Positions 34,470 through 44,641 are shown, numbered from the stretch's first letter. The stretch is 64,000 nt of DNA from Reddybacter sp041622675 (GCA_041622675.1 JBFJYH010000005.1:1-64000); one strand, 5' to 3'. A program made the numbers and translations. Notes: generated by a model not told the origin, from the letters alone.

Positions 34470-34774
34470 GGCCAACGATTAATATTGTTTGTTCTTTTTT
34501 GGATCGACACGGAATAAGGCAGTAATGATACCTCATTGGTCTGTGACGATAAAAAAGCGCTATTAGCTGGATACTGAGCTAGAAGATACGCACAGCTGTT
34601 GCCCCGCCAAGTGTCTGTGGTGCTGGCGGGAGGGTACTCATGCAAGGGTGATCGGTAATTTTGGCGATAACCGCTAAGAGAGAGGCAGCTGCACCAAGCG
34701 GTTAGCTTATTGGTACAGCTGTGGTATCAAGATTTTGGCGTTTCAGCGAGTCTAGGTTCGATAACTTTTATGGG
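34470..34774. other. Intergenic region between convergent genes
   Basis: No gene is seen. A hairpin with 7-bp arms CCCGCCA and TGGCGGG (34603-34630) may slow transcription of either convergent gene, but it lacks a T run. Confidence 0.4.
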
Positions 34775-36295
34775 TTAAGACTGACTGATAGCTTCTTGGC
34801 TAAATTGATATTCATTAAAATCGGGCTGCTGCATTTCTTTATAAAAAATACTTGGATGCCAGGGGTAAAGGTTTGGTGTACCGGTTTTATCTATATACCA
34901 ACTATCGCAGCCCCCAGTGGCCCAGGTCGTGCCTGCAACTTCTTTGGCCATCGCCTTGTTGAAAGCATCGAAGGTATCTTGTTTCACGGCAATGGTGGCG
35001 GCTTTCTCCGCCTTCATGTGGTTGAGGCATTGAATCATGTAAGAGAGCTGGGTTTCGGTAATGGAAATCAATGACAGGTTGCCGACCGGGCCAGTGGGGC
35101 CTTCGAGCATCCAGAAATTGGGGAAGTTGGGGATAGTCATGGCACGATGGGCGCGGGGCGCACCATCCCATACTTCACTGAGCTCTAGGTTGTTTTCACC
35201 GTAGACCTTAGCGGGCAGCATAAATTCAGAGACTTTAAACCCGGTAGCGATAATAAGTACATCGAGTTCATGCAGGCGGCCATCCTCAGTGCGAATGCCC
35301 TCGGGCTCAATACCGACAATACCTTCCGTGACCAGCTCGGCATTGTCGCGGCTGATAGCGGGGTAAAAGTCAGAGCAAAAGATGAGCCGTTTGCAGGTTG
35401 CTTTGTAGCTAGGGGTTAGTTTGACGCGCAATGCGGGGTCAGTGACATCCTTGGCGAGTGTTTTCAGGCAGGCTTGCTCAATTTTGCGCTGTTCTTTGAC
35501 ATCCCCAATGGTAGCTTTGGCAAAAGTTTTGAGCATGTGGCGCTTATAAAAATTGCTCAAATGAGGGTGCATCCAGGGGCAAGCACGCAATATTTTCTTC
35601 CAGAAATAACTGTACTTTTTCTGAGGTAGGGGGGCAATCCAGTGGGGCGTACGCTGGAAGACAGTCATTTTCTTCACTTTTTTGGTCACTGCGCCGACAA
35701 TTTGTGCCGAAGTTGAACCGGTGCCAATAATGCCGACTCGCTTGCCCTCGAGTGAAACTGAATCGTCCCAGCGAGCAGTGTGGAACATGGCCCCTTTGAA
35801 ACTATCGATGCCTTTAATGTCAGGGTAGTTGGGGTGGTGGAGGATGCCCGTGGCTGATATCAAGAAGTCAAAAATTTGCTCTTCGTGACCCTCTGCTTTG
35901 AGTCGCCATTTGGGGCCGAGATAGGTCATTTCGGTCACAGGGCTGTTCAAGTTGACGACTGACATGACGTCAAATTCTTTTGCAACACGTTCTATGTACT
36001 GAAAGATTTCGGGACCGTAAGAGAAACGATAGGACCAGTCGGGGTTGGGTGCGAAGGAATAGGAATACCAGTACGAAGGTACGTCGCAGGACAACCCCGG
36101 ATAGCGATTATCGCGCCAGGTGCCGCCGATTCTATCGGCCTTTTCGTAGACGGTTAAATCGGTGTACCCGGCCTTACGCAGGGCAATAACAGCGCCGATA
36201 CCCGATAAACCGGCACCAACAATGGCGATGCGCGGAGTGCGTCCTTCTTTTGCCCAGCATGACGTTAAGTTGGCGATGTCTTCTGCCTGACTCAT
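34775..36295 (-). CDS. Flavin-containing (Baeyer-Villiger type) monooxygenase
   Basis: This 506-residue enzyme uses FAD, NADPH and O2 to oxidise ketones to esters or related substrates. The FAD-binding GAGLSGIGAVIAL is near residue 27, the BVMO fingerprint FKGAMFHTARWD is near residue 165, and the NADPH-binding GTGSTSAQIVGAV near 191. The later ATGF block (IIATGFKVSEFMLP) is typical. A start ATG at 36295 gives a normal N-terminus. Substrate cannot be told; a role in cyclic ketone, steroid or fatty methyl ketone oxidation fits the window. It is alone on its strand here, 226 bp from cobB. Confidence 0.88.
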   Translation of the reverse strand: MSQAEDIANLTSCWAKEGRTPRIAIVGAGLSGIGAVIALRKAGYTDLTVYEKADRIGGTWRDNRYPGLSCDVPSYWYSYSFAPNPDWSYRFSYGPEIFQYIERVAKEFDVMSVVNLNSPVTEMTYLGPKWRLKAEGHEEQIFDFLISATGILHHPNYPDIKGIDSFKGAMFHTARWDDSVSLEGKRVGIIGTGSTSAQIVGAVTKKVKKMTVFQRTPHWIAPLPQKKYSYFWKKILRACPWMHPHLSNFYKRHMLKTFAKATIGDVKEQRKIEQACLKTLAKDVTDPALRVKLTPSYKATCKRLIFCSDFYPAISRDNAELVTEGIVGIEPEGIRTEDGRLHELDVLIIATGFKVSEFMLPAKVYGENNLELSEVWDGAPRAHRAMTIPNFPNFWMLEGPTGPVGNLSLISITETQLSYMIQCLNHMKAEKAATIAVKQDTFDAFNKAMAKEVAGTTWATGGCDSWYIDKTGTPNLYPWHPSIFYKEMQQPDFNEYQFSQEAISQS

Positions 36296-36521
36296 GATCG
36301 TTACCTTATTTTAAGTGGTGGATAATATGCGATCTTAATTCTATCTCAGTAGGTGTGGCTAGCCTGTGACTAAATGTGGACAGCCGGTACTTAATTTGAT
36401 GGCGGTTTGATAGAAATCATACCCAGATAAAAAACCGTTCAACAAGGTATTGATTTTGAATAAAAGTATGAGGGAGAGGAGTGAAAGTTAGTATCTGCCG
36501 TAACGGGCGGTAGAGGTTGCG

Positions 36522-37280
36522 CTAATGCCCGCTCAATTTTGGTAATGCCCTGTTGAGCGTCGGGCCAATTTCATTGTGTATTAGCAGGTCGGCGCTGGTA
36601 TCGAGGTCGGTTGGGTCGCGATTGATAATCACTAATTTAGCCCCACTGCGTTTGGCCACCAGTGGAAAGCCAGCAGCCGGGTAGACCTGCAGCGATGAGC
36701 CAATTGCAAGAAAAAGATCGCACTCATTGGCGGCTAGCTGTGCCTGTCGCATGGCTTGTTCGGGCATAGCCTGGCCGAAGGAAATTGTTGCTGCTTTGAC
36801 CAAACCATCGCAGTGGTCGCACACCGGCAAACTTTCATCGCGCTCGAAATTTTTTTTGATCAACTCCAGATCGTAGCGTTGACCACAGTCAAGGCAGTGG
36901 GCGTAGGTGGCATTGCCGTGTAACTCAATGATTTTGTCCTCGGGTACACCGGAAAGCTGGTGCAGGCCATCGACATTTTGGGTAATTACATGACTGACGA
37001 TGTCACTTGAAACTAGACGGGCAATGGCCAGATGACCGAGATTGGGCTTGGCATGCTGCATATCTCGGTCGAACATGAGCTTTAGTCGCCAAGATGCTCG
37101 GCGGGCCTCGGCTGAGGCGACAAAATCGCTGAAATCTACCGGCTGGTGCTTGCTCCAGATGCCACCGGGGCTACGGAAATCGGGAATACCCGATTCAGTG
37201 CTGATGCCCGCGCCGGTAAATACTACTGCGCGTTGGCAGTGGGTCAATAGTTCTGTGAGTTGCTCGATGTGCTTGCTCAT
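36522..37280 (-). CDS. cobB: Sir2-family NAD-dependent deacylase
   Basis: This 252-residue sirtuin removes acyl groups from lysines, using NAD+. The NAD motif GAGISTESGIPDFRSPGGIW is near residue 22, ITQNVDGLHQLSG and the catalytic His in IELHGN follow, and zinc is held by CLDCG and CDHCDG. The last motif AIGSSLQVYPAAGFP is present. The Arg/Tyr pair of desuccinylases is not obvious, so a deacetylase is likely. It overlaps with nothing and follows the thioesterase gene by 36 bp on the same strand. Confidence 0.93.
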   Translation of the reverse strand: MSKHIEQLTELLTHCQRAVVFTGAGISTESGIPDFRSPGGIWSKHQPVDFSDFVASAEARRASWRLKLMFDRDMQHAKPNLGHLAIARLVSSDIVSHVITQNVDGLHQLSGVPEDKIIELHGNATYAHCLDCGQRYDLELIKKNFERDESLPVCDHCDGLVKAATISFGQAMPEQAMRQAQLAANECDLFLAIGSSLQVYPAAGFPLVAKRSGAKLVIINRDPTDLDTSADLLIHNEIGPTLNRALPKLSGH

Positions 37281-37316
37281 AAGGTTTGTTCTTCAATATC
37301 GTACGCTGTACTGCCC

Positions 37317-37745
37317 CTACTGTGGGGTGATGATGCGAAAAGTGGCTGAAGACACCGCCAGTAATTCACCATCGGTGGCTTTTATCTCCGCCGCCATAAA
37401 GGCCACCGACCGGGTTTTTTTGACGATCCACCCCTCAGCGATAACGGTTTCCGGTTTAACGCCTTTGATAAAGCTGGTCTTAATTTCGAGGGTTGGAATA
37501 GAGGTGTCAGGCGCACAGGTACTGAGTAAAGCGGGGGCCATGACATCGTCTAGTATGGCGGTGACAAAGCCACCCTGTACAAAACCCATCGGATTGCACA
37601 TGGCAGGGGTCGGTTGGTATTGAAATTTCATTCGCCCGCCCTGTGGAGCTATGTCGATAACACTCATACCCAATAGTTCACTACAGGGGGCTAGTGGTGA
37701 ACTACCGCGTAAACTATCCCAGATGGGGTGTTCTATTGCCGACAT
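37317..37745 (-). CDS. PaaI-type hotdog-fold thioesterase
   Basis: This 142-residue protein has the hotdog fold of PaaI/YigI thioesterases, which hydrolyse acyl-CoA or aryl-CoA esters. The block MCNPMGFVQGGFVTAILDDVMAPAL at 48-72 is the family motif: an N-(P)-G start, then QGGF with the helix carrying the catalytic acid Asp66 (LDD). It is transcribed toward cobB and is divergent from a crotonase gene, which suits acyl-CoA metabolism. Confidence 0.87.
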   Translation of the reverse strand: MSAIEHPIWDSLRGSSPLAPCSELLGMSVIDIAPQGGRMKFQYQPTPAMCNPMGFVQGGFVTAILDDVMAPALLSTCAPDTSIPTLEIKTSFIKGVKPETVIAEGWIVKKTRSVAFMAAEIKATDGELLAVSSATFRIITPQ

Positions 37746-37873
37746 CAGAGGCTTTCCATTGGCTATTTGACGACAGGATAACGCCTATTTGTTTACTGCG
37801 CGACAGGCGAGTGCAGTGAAAGTCCGATAAAATGATAGCCAAAAATTTCATTAACAAATCGAGAGGGGTGGCT

Positions 37874-38686
37874 GTGAATAGTCATTTGCAGAGTGACGTT
37901 TTATTAAGTGAGCAGCGTGGCCATATTGGCATTATTACCTTTAATCGTCCCGCGCAACATAATGCACTGTCACCTGAATTACTGGATAAGCTCTGTGCTG
38001 TGCTTAAGGCTTGGGCTACTAGTGGCAAAATACGAGTGGTGGTTTTAACCGGTGCTGGAGACAAGGCTTTTTCATCCGGTTACGATATTAATGCCATCGC
38101 CACTGTCGGCCCCGAGCACAAAGTGGCTGTGGATAATGAAGCGCAGCAAACCCCCTTCGAACGTGGTTTGGCGGCTGTTAAAAATTTCCCCTATCCAACT
38201 ATCGCCATGCTCAACGGTCACTGCTTTGGCGGGGCGTTGCACATGGCACTGTGCTGCGATATACGCATTGCAGCTGACCACATTGCCATGGCTATGCCCC
38301 CGGCCAAGCTCGGCATGGTTTACGCAGCTGAGGGTTTGGCACAATTTATTCAAATTTTGGGCTCTGCTAAAGCCCGTGAAATGTTTTTTACTGGCCGAAC
38401 CTACCAAGGACAGGAAGTTGCCGAAATGGGCCTGGTTGGGCAACTGACCCCTGCTGAGGTACTGGAGCACACAGTGTTGGTGATGGCTGAAGAAATAGCC
38501 TGTAATGCCCCACTGGCGCTACAGGGCATTAAACGCATTATGAATATGGTTGAACAGCCAAGCCTAAGCGATACCCAAGAGCGGGAAGCTCTCGCGCTGG
38601 TTACAGAGTCTTTTAGCAGCAGTGATTTGGTCGAGGGGCAAGCGGCATTTCTTGAAAAGAGAAAACCGCGGTTTGTCGGGAAATAA
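37874..38686 (+). CDS. Enoyl-CoA hydratase/isomerase family protein
   Basis: This crotonase-fold protein of 270 residues acts on acyl-CoA thioesters. The oxyanion hole is formed by FSSGYDINAIA and GHCFGGALHMALCCDIRIAA. Further blocks are AKLGMVYAAEGLAQF and FFTGRTYQGQEVAEMGLV. Only one of the two hydratase glutamates is at the expected position, so the reaction may be other than simple hydration. I prefer the GTG at 37874 with GAGAGGGGTGG upstream; an ATG at 37832 is in frame. A hairpin terminator follows. Confidence 0.88.
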   Translation: MNSHLQSDVLLSEQRGHIGIITFNRPAQHNALSPELLDKLCAVLKAWATSGKIRVVVLTGAGDKAFSSGYDINAIATVGPEHKVAVDNEAQQTPFERGLAAVKNFPYPTIAMLNGHCFGGALHMALCCDIRIAADHIAMAMPPAKLGMVYAAEGLAQFIQILGSAKAREMFFTGRTYQGQEVAEMGLVGQLTPAEVLEHTVLVMAEEIACNAPLALQGIKRIMNMVEQPSLSDTQEREALALVTESFSSSDLVEGQAAFLEKRKPRFVGK

Positions 38687-38694
38687 TACTGTGA

Positions 38695-38733
38695 AAAATT
38701 CGGGCTATTGGCGAGTAGCCTATAGCCCTTTTC
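38695..38733. terminator. Bidirectional terminator between convergent genes
   Basis: GGGCTAT (38702-38708) pairs with ATAGCCC (38722-38728), with an inner GGC/GCC stem and loop GAGTA. A-rich DNA before it and TTTTCTTT after it let it serve both the crotonase gene and the DUF481 gene. Confidence 0.75.
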
Positions 38734-38748
38734 TTTACCCTGAATATT

Positions 38749-39795
38749 TTACCATTGATAACCCAGCTTAACGCTGTAGGTTGTGTCCGTTTTGTCGACC
38801 CCCGCTTGGGCACCGCCGTCATATTCAATTTTTATTTCAGTACTGGCAACAACGCCTGCGTAAATGGGAAACCGCAGGCCCGTCCAGGTATCCCACACAA
38901 AGTCCTCTGTATCTTCCACTGAAAGTAAACCGGTGTGGCGGTGATAAAACTGGATGCTGTCGGTGATGAAGCGGTCAAAGTTTAACTGCCAGCCCAGGGC
39001 CGCGTATTCGTCATTGTCAGCCATGTAATAATTTTCTTTTACATAATTTGGCCCCCCCGCCACGTCGAGATTCATGGCCGCACTGTTATAAAACTCGTAA
39101 CCAACCAGTGGGCCTAGCGTGGTGCGGAGCTGCAGATCGGCGAAACGATCGTGTTCGAATCCTAGCGTGGCACCATAAAAGAGGTGGTCACTAACGAAAT
39201 GGTCGTAACGACTCACTAGTCGCCAATTTTCATTAGTGAGTACTTCATTACTTTTTTCCTTATCGTAGTCACCATTGAGCTTCACTCGGTCTTCGAGCTG
39301 GCGGAAGGTCATGGCAAAGTCTGTTTGCAAGTCATCTTGGTCCGTATTGCCGCGTTCGAAGCTGAGAGCAATATTGGTATTGCCTTGCCAGTGCCAGCCC
39401 AGACCCAAACGCCAAGGTTCGGGGTTAAAATAGGCGACTTCATTTAACGTCGCTGTCTGAGCAGCATCTGCCCCGCTTAAGGTGGTGACACCGTCGTCAT
39501 TTTTGTTGGCGCTCACCACATCGTAGCTGCTGCCACTTTTCAGGAGTACGGTAATGGGCTCATCGGCAATCAGTTGTTTAACCTCCGACCATTGAATGGT
39601 GATCACGCCGGCATAAGCGGTTTTAAAATCGAAGCTGCTGCCGCCATCCTTGTTAACGACAGTGCCCAACAGGCGGGAGCCATCTTTCATGATGAGTTCA
39701 TCAGCGACTACTGGTAGGCCAAGCGTGAGCGTTGCCGTTGCTGCGAATATGCGGCTTTTGAGCAAGCGCTTTGTTTTCTGAAAATACATTGACAA
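38749..39795 (-). CDS. DUF481 family outer-membrane protein
   Basis: This 348-residue protein has a signal peptide (cleavage near GLPVVADEL, about residue 32). Then comes a small domain with DELIMKDGSRLLGTVV and from about 130 a DUF481 beta-barrel region with many alternating strands, ending in a terminal aromatic strand KLGYQW. DUF481 proteins are outer-membrane barrels of unknown function, often induced by salt or acid (YdiY-like). The gene is alone, convergent with the crotonase gene. Confidence 0.88.
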   Translation of the reverse strand: MSMYFQKTKRLLKSRIFAATATLTLGLPVVADELIMKDGSRLLGTVVNKDGGSSFDFKTAYAGVITIQWSEVKQLIADEPITVLLKSGSSYDVVSANKNDDGVTTLSGADAAQTATLNEVAYFNPEPWRLGLGWHWQGNTNIALSFERGNTDQDDLQTDFAMTFRQLEDRVKLNGDYDKEKSNEVLTNENWRLVSRYDHFVSDHLFYGATLGFEHDRFADLQLRTTLGPLVGYEFYNSAAMNLDVAGGPNYVKENYYMADNDEYAALGWQLNFDRFITDSIQFYHRHTGLLSVEDTEDFVWDTWTGLRFPIYAGVVASTEIKIEYDGGAQAGVDKTDTTYSVKLGYQW

Positions 39796-39859
39796 TCCTA
39801 TAGTGAGTGGAGCTTTAGAAGATGCGGTTTAAAAAGAGCTAGGGCTTTAGCTATCAGTG

Positions 39860-41887
39860 TTAAAGGCTGCCCCCAATTTCCATGCCCTGACTGACAGCAG
39901 CGAGGGCATCAAGCTCCTTCGCCTCAGAGGCTCCTCCAATAAGCTGGCACGTCATACCTGAGCGGGTTAGCTGTTGATACAGGGCATTATTGGAGTTCTG
40001 TCCTGTGCAGAGCACAATGCTGTCGACTTCAAGTAGCTTGTCCTCGCCGTCGATGCTGTAGTGTAGGCCGGCGTCGTCGATCTTCTGATAACTGGCGCCC
40101 GGTACCATTTTTACACCGGCGGCATCGAGCTCAGCGCGCAGTACCCAGCCGCTGGTCAGACCGAGGCCGCGGCCGAGTGACTTAGGTTTGCGTTGCAGCA
40201 TGGTGATGTCGTGGGCGGGCGAGGGAAACTGTGGGCCGCTGGGACTGAGACAGCCCGCAGTGGCCATGGTGGTGTCGACCCCCCATTTTTTCAGGAAAAC
40301 ATCAGTTTCTGGGGCGCCCGTATTCTTGCCGTGGGTGAGGAGTACAGCAACATCGAAACCTATGCCACCGGCGCCTAGAATGGCTACCCGTTTGCCTGCA
40401 GTGGCCTTGCCACTGAGCAGGTCGAGATAAGAGATCACCGAGGGGTGATCGATACCCTCGATGTCGGGAATACGTGGCACGATGCCGGTGGCGACGATCA
40501 CTTCATCAAAGTTATCGCCGAGGCTCTTTGCATCGACAGTGGTGTTAAGTCTGACATCGACCCCATACTTGTCGAGGTGGGTTTTGAAGTAACGAATAAA
40601 CTCGTAGAACTCTGTTTTGTCGGGCACAATTTTGGCCAAATTTAATTGGCCGCCAATTTCACTGCTGGCGTCGAATAAAGTGACCTTGTGGCCGCGTTCC
40701 GCTGCTGTGCAAGCAGCCGATAAGCCCGCCGGGCCGGCACCGATGATGGCGATTTTTTTGCTGTCACCTTGAATCTTGATGTTTTCTGTAAACTCTAGTT
40801 CGCGGCCAGCCTTAGGGTTGACCAGGCAGCTAGTGACGCGCTCGGTAAAGATAAAGTCCAGGCAAGCTTGATTACAGCCAATGCAGGTGTTGATTTCTTC
40901 GCTACGATCCTCGGCCACTTTGTTGGCAAAATGGGGATCGGCAAGCATCGGGCGGGCCATTGACACCATGGCGGCATCACCGCTGGAAACGATGTCGTTG
41001 GCGACCTCTGGCGTGTTGATGCGGTTTGAAGCAATGACGGGAATGTTCACCGCTTCACTCAAGTTGCGAATGGCAAAACGCCAGGCAGCGCGCGGCACCA
41101 TATAGGCGATGGTGGGGATGCGCGCTTCGTGCCAGCCAATACCGGTATTGAGCAGAGTAACGCCCGCTGTTTCAAGAGCCTGGGCCAGCTCGATGATTTC
41201 CGCACCAGTGGCACCGCCTTCTACCAGGTCAATGGCTGAAATACGATACATCACAATAAAGTCATCGCCGACAGCCGCTTTAACTTTGCGGACAATTTCC
41301 AGAGGCATGCGCATGCGGTTTTCGTAGTTGCCGCCCCACTGGTCGCTGCGGTTGTTAGTGCGCTCAACCAACATCTGGTTGAGCAGATAACCCTCCGAGG
41401 CCATGATTTCAACCCCGTCGTACCCGGCTTTTTTAGCCAGCGCGGCACTGTGGGCAAAGTCTTCGATAATTTGCTCAATTTCATCACTGGTCAATATGTG
41501 TGGTGTACAGGGGTTGATGCGGGAGGGAATGTCGGATGCACCCACCGGCTGGGGGATTTTCGCATTGCGGCCTGTATGCAGTAGCTGCATGAGAATTTTG
41601 CCGCCCTCGGCATGAACGCGGTCGGTAACGAGGCGGTGCTTGGGCAGCTCGTCCTCATTGTCGAATACGGGAGCGCCGGTTTCGATCACGCCACTGTCGT
41701 TGGGTGAGTAACCACCCGTGACAATCAGACTCGCACCGCCTTTGGCGCGCTCGCCATAAAAAGCAGCCAGACGCTCGTAGGGCCGGTCGAGCAGCTCCAT
41801 ACGGCTGTGCATTGACCCCATCATGATGCGGTTTTTAAGGGTGGTGAAGCCGAGGTCGAGAGGTTGTAGCAGTGGATCAAAATTCAT
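39860..41887 (-). CDS. fadH: 2,4-dienoyl-CoA reductase (NADPH)
   Basis: This 675-residue enzyme reduces 2,4-dienoyl-CoA during oxidation of unsaturated fatty acids. The N-terminal TIM barrel of old-yellow-enzyme type has LKNRIMMGSMHSRMEL, a GYDGVEIMASEGYLLNQML block and FMN residues; the 4Fe-4S motif CIGCNQACLDFIF with a further Cys is near 337-360. The C-terminal half has a FAD site IIGAGPAGLSAACTAAERG and an NADPH site ILGAGGIGFDVAVLL. The length fits E. coli FadH (about 670). It is a single gene. Confidence 0.95.
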   Translation of the reverse strand: MNFDPLLQPLDLGFTTLKNRIMMGSMHSRMELLDRPYERLAAFYGERAKGGASLIVTGGYSPNDSGVIETGAPVFDNEDELPKHRLVTDRVHAEGGKILMQLLHTGRNAKIPQPVGASDIPSRINPCTPHILTSDEIEQIIEDFAHSAALAKKAGYDGVEIMASEGYLLNQMLVERTNNRSDQWGGNYENRMRMPLEIVRKVKAAVGDDFIVMYRISAIDLVEGGATGAEIIELAQALETAGVTLLNTGIGWHEARIPTIAYMVPRAAWRFAIRNLSEAVNIPVIASNRINTPEVANDIVSSGDAAMVSMARPMLADPHFANKVAEDRSEEINTCIGCNQACLDFIFTERVTSCLVNPKAGRELEFTENIKIQGDSKKIAIIGAGPAGLSAACTAAERGHKVTLFDASSEIGGQLNLAKIVPDKTEFYEFIRYFKTHLDKYGVDVRLNTTVDAKSLGDNFDEVIVATGIVPRIPDIEGIDHPSVISYLDLLSGKATAGKRVAILGAGGIGFDVAVLLTHGKNTGAPETDVFLKKWGVDTTMATAGCLSPSGPQFPSPAHDITMLQRKPKSLGRGLGLTSGWVLRAELDAAGVKMVPGASYQKIDDAGLHYSIDGEDKLLEVDSIVLCTGQNSNNALYQQLTRSGMTCQLIGGASEAKELDALAAVSQGMEIGGSL

Positions 41888-41988
41888 GGGGGCTCCTGGG
41901 CGACGAGTGGCGGCCCTTATGGCTATGACTAGTTTCTAGTGGTGGATAGCTTTATGTTGGCTGTTTTGAAAGGGGCTTATTGACTTGC

Positions 41989-42606
41989 TTATTGCGCTTT
42001 GGCACCTGTGATTTCGATAGTTTTGATAGGCACATCGGAGCGAAAAGGACCGCGACCATGGGTGGGAATAGAGGCCATTTTATCGACTACGTCCATGCCT
42101 TTAATGACTTTGCCGAACACTGCGTAACCCCAGCCCTGGGTGGTTTTGTTGGAGTGGTCGAGCATTGCATTATTGGTAAAGTTAATAAAAAACTGGCTGG
42201 AAGCTGAGTGAGGGTCATTGGTGCGCGCCATGGCGATAGTGCCACGTTTGTTTTTTAGACCGTTGTCGGCTTCGTTAAGAATGGGGGACAAGGTGGTTTT
42301 TTTTCGCAGTTTAGCGGTAAAGCCACCGCCTTGGGCCATAAAGCCCGGAATAACCCGGTGAAAAACCGTGCCCTCATAGTGGCCGCTGTTCACATAGCTG
42401 ACAAAGTTGGTCACGGTAATGGGGGCGCGAGTATTGTAAAGTTTGATAACGATATCGCCGAGAGTTGTGTTCAGGGTAACCCGGGTTTCTTGTGGAATAG
42501 TGGGGCGCGCGTTCACCGCGGGGGAAGCTGTGGCCTGTTGCACTGCAAACACTGGGCTGAGCAAGAGGGCAATCGTTAAACTGAAATATTTCAACGTGGG
42601 GTGCAT
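41989..42606 (-). CDS. ppiA: Periplasmic peptidyl-prolyl isomerase (cyclophilin)
   Basis: This 205-residue cyclophilin has a signal peptide (LTIALLLSPVFAVQQATA), so it folds proteins in the periplasm like PpiA. The core blocks VTLNTTLGDIVIKLY, GTVFHRVIPGFMAQGGGF, SASSQFFINF and YAVFGKVIKGMDVVDK are present. The catalytic Arg is in FHRVI. It lies 40 bp from the acetoacetyl-CoA synthetase gene on the same strand, which may cotranscribe. Confidence 0.94.
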   Translation of the reverse strand: MHPTLKYFSLTIALLLSPVFAVQQATASPAVNARPTIPQETRVTLNTTLGDIVIKLYNTRAPITVTNFVSYVNSGHYEGTVFHRVIPGFMAQGGGFTAKLRKKTTLSPILNEADNGLKNKRGTIAMARTNDPHSASSQFFINFTNNAMLDHSNKTTQGWGYAVFGKVIKGMDVVDKMASIPTHGRGPFRSDVPIKTIEITGAKAQ

Positions 42607-42646
42607 AGCGATTCTCTGTTAATCAAGGTTGTTCTGGGGTTTATCG

Positions 42647-44641
42647 TTAAGACGCGAGTTCGGGCAAGTTGGCAAAGTGGGCCAAGGCCTCGGGGTTGGC
42701 CAGCGCATCCGTGTTTTTGACGGCTTCGCCGTGGACGACTTTACGCACCGCCAGTTCGACAATTTTGCCGCTTATGGTGCGCGGAATATCCGCCACTTGA
42801 ATAACTTTCGCGGGTACGTGGCGGGGTGTGGTATTGGCCCGGATAGTCGTGCGAATAGTTTTGATGAGGGCTTCATCGAGATGCAATCCTTGGCGTAATA
42901 CCACGAAAAGTACTACGCGTACGTCATCACCCCATTGTTGGCCAATGCAAATAGCATCGAGCACAGCATCGACCTTTTCCACCTGACGGTAGATTTCAGC
43001 GGTGCCAATGCGTACGCCACCAGGGTTTAACACGGCGTCGCTACGCCCGTGAATCACAATGCCCCCATTGGCCGTGACTTCACCGTAATCACCGTGAGCC
43101 CAAATATTGGGGTAGGTGTCGAAATAGGCGGCGTGAAATTTTTCTCCGTGTTCATCGGCCCAGAATGCGATGGGGCAGGAGGGAAAGGGTTTTGTGCAAA
43201 CCAGCTCGCCCTTTTCTTCGACCACACTTTGGCCCGCCTCATTCCAGATCGCCACCGCCATGCCGAGGCCAAAGCACTGTAGCTCGCCTTCGTAGACTGG
43301 GAGGTTGGGATTGCCGAGGGCAAAGCAGGAAACAATATCGGTGCCGCCGGAAATCGACGACAGGCAAACATTCTTTTTTATATCACGGTAAACGTAGCGA
43401 AAGCTCTCGTGAGACAGGGGTGAGCCGGTCGATAGAATCGCTTTTAGGTGGGTCAATTTATGGCTCTCGCGGGGCACGATGCCTTCTTTTTCTAACGCTG
43501 CGATGTATTTGGCACTGGTGCCGAAGATGGAAATGTTCTCTTCGTCGATCATGTCGATCAAACTGGCGGGCTGGGGAGCAAAGGGAGAACCATCATAGAG
43601 CACCAATGTAGCACCACTGGCGAGCCCGCTGACCAGCCAGTTCCACATCATCCAACCGCAGGTGGTGAAGTAGAACAGAGTGTCCTCTGGTTTGACATCG
43701 GTGTGTAGTTGGTGCTCTTTCAGGTGTTGCAGCAAAGTGCCACCCGCTGAATGAACGATGCATTTGGGTGCCCCCGTGGTGCCCGAGGAATACATTATGT
43801 ACAGCGGGAAATCGAAGGGTAGCTGGGTGAATTCAAGGGCGGGGGTGTTTTCAGTGACTTTGACATCAGGGTAGAGCCGCGCATTAGGGATACCATTGAT
43901 ATCTAATTGGCCGGGTGTTGTACGGTTTAACACCGGCACCACAATGACCCCTTCAATACTATCGATCTGCTCGGCAATAGCAGTAACACGGGGCAGGGAA
44001 TCGATTACCTTGCCATTGTAGTGATAACCATCGCAGGCAAAAAGAATTTTTGGCTCTATTTGCCCGAATCTATCCATCACACCATTGATACCAAAGTCCG
44101 GCGAGCAGGAGGACCACATCGCGCCAAGGCTGGTGGCGGCGAGCATGGCGATGATGGTCTCTGGGACATTGGGCATAAAGGCGGCGACGCGATCACCCAC
44201 CGTCACGCCAGCCGCTTTGAGGCCGGCGGCGAGTTGTTCCACTTCCCCGTAGAGTTCGGTGTAACTGATTGAACGGCGCTCACCGTTTTCGAGTCGGGAG
44301 ACGATGGCTATTTTGTTGGCGGCATCTTCATGCTGGGCATAGCGCAGCAAATTTTCAGCAAAATTTAACTCGGCACCGGGAAACCAGCGGGCACCGGGGA
44401 AGTGTTCTTTGTTTTCCAACACCGTGTTGTAGCGTTGGTTGGCGATGACGCCGCTAAACTGCCAGATGCTCTCCCAGAAATCTTCGGTATGACCTACCGA
44501 CCACTGGTGTAACTGTTGGTAATTGTCGAAAGCAACACCGTGTTCGCCCTTAATAAACCGCTGATAGTCGCTTAAATTGCTATTACCGACGGCTTCGCTG
44601 GAAGCTTGCCATAGAGGGCTTGCGGTGGGAACTGTGGCCAT
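42647..44641 (-). CDS. aacS: Acetoacetyl-CoA synthetase
   Basis: This 664-residue enzyme activates acetoacetate with CoA and ATP. It is of the AMP-forming ligase family. The start has the acetoacetate-CoA ligase pattern and LPFDFPLYIMYSSGTTGAPK is the AMP-binding motif near 283-302; VIHGRSDAVLNPGGVRIG is the hinge motif and SGKIVELAVRK holds the catalytic Lys. The length is right for AacS and longer than usual for acetate ligases with a different N-terminus. It allows use of ketone bodies and of poly-hydroxybutyrate products, in line with the fatty acid genes here. Confidence 0.93.
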   Translation of the reverse strand: MATVPTASPLWQASSEAVGNSNLSDYQRFIKGEHGVAFDNYQQLHQWSVGHTEDFWESIWQFSGVIANQRYNTVLENKEHFPGARWFPGAELNFAENLLRYAQHEDAANKIAIVSRLENGERRSISYTELYGEVEQLAAGLKAAGVTVGDRVAAFMPNVPETIIAMLAATSLGAMWSSCSPDFGINGVMDRFGQIEPKILFACDGYHYNGKVIDSLPRVTAIAEQIDSIEGVIVVPVLNRTTPGQLDINGIPNARLYPDVKVTENTPALEFTQLPFDFPLYIMYSSGTTGAPKCIVHSAGGTLLQHLKEHQLHTDVKPEDTLFYFTTCGWMMWNWLVSGLASGATLVLYDGSPFAPQPASLIDMIDEENISIFGTSAKYIAALEKEGIVPRESHKLTHLKAILSTGSPLSHESFRYVYRDIKKNVCLSSISGGTDIVSCFALGNPNLPVYEGELQCFGLGMAVAIWNEAGQSVVEEKGELVCTKPFPSCPIAFWADEHGEKFHAAYFDTYPNIWAHGDYGEVTANGGIVIHGRSDAVLNPGGVRIGTAEIYRQVEKVDAVLDAICIGQQWGDDVRVVLFVVLRQGLHLDEALIKTIRTTIRANTTPRHVPAKVIQVADIPRTISGKIVELAVRKVVHGEAVKNTDALANPEALAHFANLPELAS